6,346 bases of DNA. It comes from an uncultured Clostridia bacterium. GTDB lineage: Bacteria; Bacillota; Clostridia; TANB77; CAG-508. Shown in pieces: positions 5,571-6,346 of this stretch. The DNA lies in NCBI GenBank assembly GCA_904419095.1, contig CAJFQT010000084.1:1-6346 (forward strand), read 5' to 3'. Position numbers and translations under genes: made by a program. Under the pieces are notes generated by a model. That model did not search any database, was not told the origin of the DNA, and saw only the letters and a list, made by a program, of their open reading frames with translations. Every line of letters begins with the position of its first letter. The first letter of the stretch is position 1.

Positions 5571-6194
5571 ATGGCAAAAATAGATTTGCTATGTCATAGC
5601 AGTATAAAAATATCTGGAAACAAGATAATATACATAGATCCATACAACATAAAAGAAAAAACAAATGATGCAGACTATATTTTCTGCACACACTCACATT
5701 ATGATCATTTTTCAACAGAGGACATAAAAAAAGTAAAAAAAGAAGGAACCAAAATAGTAATTGTAAAAGATGCTAAAGAAGAAGCATTAAAACTAGTTTC
5801 AGAGGATAACTTATTAGTAGTAGAACCAGACAATAATTATAAAATAGATGAAATAAACTTTAAAACAACATATGCATACAACATAAACAAAAATTTTCAT
5901 CCAAAAGAAAATAAATGGGTAGGATACTTAATAAATTTTGAAGGAATAAATTATTACATTGCAGGAGATACAGATAATATTCCTGAAATACAAAACATTA
6001 AATGCGATATCGCATTTATTCCAGTAGGAGGAACATATACTATGGATTATAAAGAAGCAGCAAATTTAGCTAATATGATAGATGCGAAAGTAGTTATACC
6101 TACACATTATGGATTAATTGTAGGAGATATAAAAGATGGAGAGAGGTTTAAAGAATTAGTAGAAGGAAAAGAAGTTAAAGTTCTAATTCAATAG
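5571..6194 (+). CDS. Metallo-beta-lactamase-fold hydrolase, UlaG-like
   Basis: The 207-residue soluble protein belongs to the UlaG-like branch of the metallo-beta-lactamase superfamily (Lactamase_B_3 type). Members hydrolyse phosphoesters or lactones, and most are uncharacterised. The metal ligands are visible in order: His9 in CHSSIKI (conserved in this branch), THSHYDH (His41, His43, Asp45, His46), His110 in FHPK followed by WVGYLI, Asp133 in AGDTD, and His179 in PTHYG. The length is near the family norm and no domain is missing. The ATG is preceded by AAGGGGG (5556-5562) at eight bases; an ATG at 5564 is out of frame. The gene lies 119 bases after the alpha/beta hydrolase, and the gap is nearly pure A/T with no clear promoter. 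Co-transcription is therefore plausible but not shown. The substrate cannot be inferred; there are no sugar-pathway neighbours to support an UlaG role in ascorbate use. Confidence 0.9.
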   Translation: MAKIDLLCHSSIKISGNKIIYIDPYNIKEKTNDADYIFCTHSHYDHFSTEDIKKVKKEGTKIVIVKDAKEEALKLVSEDNLLVVEPDNNYKIDEINFKTTYAYNINKNFHPKENKWVGYLINFEGINYYIAGDTDNIPEIQNIKCDIAFIPVGGTYTMDYKEAANLANMIDAKVVIPTHYGLIVGDIKDGERFKELVEGKEVKVLIQ

Positions 6195-6224
6195 GATAGT
6201 AAAAATGGATATTATAAAAAATAA

Positions 6225-6292
6225 AGGCTCAATGTTAATAATTTTGGAGAATTTTTCAAAGTTTTCAATTTACAACTATTGACATTGAGTCT
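6225..6292. repeat. 68-bp inverted-repeat element, possible MITE or ISL3-like end pair
   Basis: Arms 6225-6240 and 6277-6292 (beginning AGGCTCAATGTT and ending CATTGAGTCT) can pair over 16 positions. Two of these are G-U wobbles in plus-strand RNA and would be A-C mismatches in minus-strand RNA. The 36-base interior has no long structure. The ends G-CTC-TGTCAA recall terminal repeats of ISL3-family insertion sequences, but there is no room for a transposase and no 8-bp flanking duplication was found. A minus-strand terminator is the alternative, because CTTTATTTTTTA follows the hairpin in that direction. Confidence 0.45.
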
Positions 6293-6346
6293 AAACAATT
6301 AAATGAATTGGACTAAAATTACGCAAATTTATAAAAAAGAGTTTCA

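Noticed and set aside
6303..6346. Possible start of a plus-strand gene running off the right edge (ATG at 6303)
   Set aside because: Only 14 codons are visible, no ribosome binding site precedes it, and a stop codon lies directly upstream in frame. Too little to call.
6291..6346. Possible 3' end of a minus-strand gene entering from the right edge, stop at 6291-6293
   Set aside because: Only 17 codons are visible and codon use is not typical of the window. The hairpin and T-rich tract just after it (6292 to 6212) keep the idea open but do not support a call.

Overview
The window looks like a chromosomal segment from a very AT-rich, low-GC Gram-positive anaerobe, most likely an uncultured member of the Clostridia. 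The reasons are strong A-ending codon preference (ATA for Ile, AGA for Arg, AAA for Lys), AAGGAGG-type ribosome binding sites, Gram-positive envelope proteins (a LytR-CpsA-Psr protein and a low-molecular-weight D,D-carboxypeptidase), ComEA, and a desulfoferrodoxin, which is typical of anaerobes. The phylum-level call is inference from these features, not from a search.

Layout: 1-1511 holds an LCP cell-wall ligase gene (+) and a hairpin terminator shared with the convergent carboxypeptidase gene. 1512-2756 is the D-alanyl-D-alanine carboxypeptidase (-), which diverges from comEA (+, 2841-3491) across an 84-base promoter region. 3492-4060 is a 569-base gene-free stretch between the convergent comEA and desulfoferrodoxin genes. 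It contains REP-like hairpins, two terminators, an unexplained G/T-rich stretch, and five copies of a 34-bp palindromic repeat. 4061-4441 is desulfoferrodoxin/superoxide reductase (-). It diverges from an alpha/beta hydrolase gene (+, 4567-5451) across two well-formed back-to-back promoters. A metallo-beta-lactamase-fold hydrolase gene (+, 5571-6194) follows, then a 68-bp inverted-repeat element near the right edge.

The genes do not form one pathway. Two are cell-wall enzymes: LCP attaches polymers to peptidoglycan and the carboxypeptidase trims its stem peptides. One is a DNA-uptake protein, one an oxygen-defence enzyme, and two are hydrolases of unknown substrate. All six protein-coding genes belong to known families. 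The least explained material is the repeat-rich gap 3492-4060, where two hairpin families share a GGGAC/GGTCC-type core but carry different arms. No complete undescribed system is evident.
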